This document shows positions 8,141 to 10,860 of a DNA stretch of 10,860 nucleotides, in pieces. The position numbers and the translations under genes are program-made. This DNA is from Tissierellia bacterium (lineage in GTDB: Bacteria; Bacillota_A; Clostridia; Tissierellales; Peptoniphilaceae), in NCBI GenBank assembly GCA_012513395.1, contig JAAZCH010000122.1:1-10860 (forward strand), in the 5' to 3' direction. The notes beneath the pieces were generated by a model. That model worked only from the letters and a program-made list of their open reading frames with translations. It was not told where the DNA came from and did not search any database. Position 1 is the stretch's first letter; each line of letters opens with the position of its first letter.

Positions 8141-8160
<20 letters not shown>
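7420..8160 (+). CDS. cas5e: Cascade subunit Cas5e (CasD)
   Basis: Cas5e binds the 5' handle of the crRNA and caps the Cas7 filament next to Cas8e. The 246 aa contain the family signature at the N-terminus: GPLQSWG (10-16), then R24 and T26, and HPSKSAVIGMIAASMG (29-44). A second typical motif, FLGRRSLPL, is at 130-138. The fold is RRM-like. In type I-E the pre-crRNA nuclease is Cas6e, encoded next, so Cas5e here is expected to be structural. The ATG is 8 bp after the cas7e stop, with an AGGTGA site (7410-7415). The 3' end overlaps cas6e by 20 bp. Confidence 0.96.
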
Positions 8161-9716
<1,556 letters not shown>

Positions 9717-9717
9717 T

Positions 9718-10602
9718 ATGCCGTTTACTGTAATAACGCTAACCAATGTTCCACCTTCATTAAAAGGAGATTTAACGAAATGGATGCAAGAAATTGCAAC
9801 GGGTGTTTATATAGGTCAAATGAATACTAGAATTCGAGATGAACTATGGAAACGAGTCATTGAAAATGTTGGTAATGGCGAGGCAACATTAAGTTATCAC
9901 TCCCAAGGGGAAATGGGTTATAACTTTCAAACATACCAAACAGAACGAAAAATTATTGATTATGAGGGTATGCTCTTAGTACAAATCCCTCACCGAGACC
10001 AAAAAAAAGAAAAATTAAAATCAGGGTTCAGTACTCAGTCTAAAATGAAAAAAGCAAAAACAATCAAGAAATATCACCAAGATAAAGTTCCTGTTTTTAT
10101 TATTTTAGATATTGAAACTGATGGTTTGGATCCAAAAAAGAATCAAATAATAGAAATAGGAGCTATGAGAATAACTGGGAACGATTTAAATATTTATGAA
10201 AGCCTGATAAAAGTAGATGTTCCCATTAATCAAGATATTATCGACTTAACAGGAATCACTAATGAGCTCGTGGAAAAAAGAGGGGTCCAAATAAAAGATG
10301 GACTTGAGGGGTTGAAAAATTTTATAAAAGATTATGATATAATAGGGTATAATATTGGATTCGATATAAATTTTATTAATTACAATTTAAAAAAATATAG
10401 TATGGATCCTATATTAAACAAAACAATAGATATAATGAGGATAGTAAAAAAAGAAAAAATGTTTTTAAAGAACTACCAATTAAAAACAGTGCTTCAAGCT
10501 TATGGAATTCAAAAAAATGTAGATCATCGGGCAATCAATGACTGTAAACTTGTTTATGAATTAATTTCAAAGTTAAATAAATTTGAAGAGTATTTGAAAT
10601 AA
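9718..10602 (+). CDS. cas2: Cas2-DnaQ fusion: I-E Cas2 with C-terminal DEDDh exonuclease
   Basis: The first part, residues 1-91, is type I-E Cas2: VITLTNVPPSLKGDL, GVYIGQMNTRIRDELW and MGYNFQTYQTER match E. coli Cas2 closely. Plain I-E Cas2 ends near here (about 94 aa). A lysine-rich linker (about 92-124) joins it to a DnaQ-like 3'-5' exonuclease (about 125-290). All five DEDDh residues are visible: D131 and E133 (DIETDG), D216 (NIGFDINF), H270 and D275 (HRAINDCKL). The same architecture is known from Streptococcus thermophilus I-E, where the exonuclease part assists spacer acquisition by processing prespacer ends. Cas2 is the structural bridge of the Cas1-Cas2 integrase; no nuclease role of Cas2 itself is needed. 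The ATG is 1 bp after the cas1 stop. The last codons lie just before the array and may double as leader DNA. Confidence 0.95.
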   Translation: MPFTVITLTNVPPSLKGDLTKWMQEIATGVYIGQMNTRIRDELWKRVIENVGNGEATLSYHSQGEMGYNFQTYQTERKIIDYEGMLLVQIPHRDQKKEKLKSGFSTQSKMKKAKTIKKYHQDKVPVFIILDIETDGLDPKKNQIIEIGAMRITGNDLNIYESLIKVDVPINQDIIDLTGITNELVEKRGVQIKDGLEGLKNFIKDYDIIGYNIGFDINFINYNLKKYSMDPILNKTIDIMRIVKKEKMFLKNYQLKTVLQAYGIQKNVDHRAINDCKLVYELISKLNKFEEYLK

Positions 10603-10631
10603 GAATGGCTAAAAATAGAGGATCTATAACT
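10603..10631 (+). other. Very short CRISPR leader between cas2-dnaQ and the first repeat
   Basis: Only 29 bp separate the stop codon from repeat 1. The stretch is A/T-rich and has no credible complete promoter and no terminator hairpin. It holds a small inverted repeat, ATAGA-GGA-TCTAT (10615-10627), ending 4 bp before the repeat. The leader function is inferred from position: repeat orientation places the leader end here. Confidence 0.55.

Positions 10632-10860
<229 letters not shown>

Noticed and set aside
10550..10578. TTGTTT, 17 bp, TTAAAT as an array promoter
   Set aside because: Only 3 of 6 and 4 of 6 consensus matches in very A/T-rich coding DNA; not strong enough to list as a feature.

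Overview
The window holds a complete type I-E (Cascade) CRISPR-Cas locus on the + strand of a low-GC, A/T-rich Gram-positive genome. The best guess is a lactic-acid-bacterium relative in the order Lactobacillales. The grounds are strong AGGAGG-type ribosome binding sites, heavy use of TTA, AAA and GAT codons, a PepF-type oligoendopeptidase flank, a CRISPR repeat ending in GTGATCC as in lactobacillus and Streptococcus thermophilus I-E arrays, and a Cas2-DnaQ fusion of the S. thermophilus type. The species cannot be fixed from the sequence.

Layout: bases 2-181 are the 3' end of an M3-family oligoendopeptidase F gene, closed by a clear intrinsic terminator (191-217). Bases 218-356 form the control region, with a good sigma-A promoter (TTGTAA, 16 bp, TATAAT) and two small inverted repeats. 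The operon then runs without a gap longer than 9 bp: WYL-domain regulator, cas3, cas8e, cas11 (cse2), cas7e, cas5e, cas6e, cas1, cas2-dnaQ. Most junctions overlap or nearly touch, which suggests translational coupling. Only 29 bp after the last gene the CRISPR array begins. It has four identical 28-nt repeats with 33-nt spacers in view and runs off the window edge.

How it works together: Cas8e, Cas11, Cas7e, Cas5e and Cas6e form the crRNA-guided surveillance complex. Cas6e cuts the repeat transcript. Cas3, with intact HD nuclease and helicase motifs, degrades the target. Cas1 and the Cas2-DnaQ fusion capture, trim and integrate new spacers. The WYL protein, as first gene of the transcript, is a plausible autoregulator and switch for the whole system.

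The core system is known. The points most worth a second look are the regulator built into the operon, its promoter-overlapping inverted repeats, the intact DEDDh exonuclease fused to Cas2, and the unusually short leader with no terminator between cas2 and the array.
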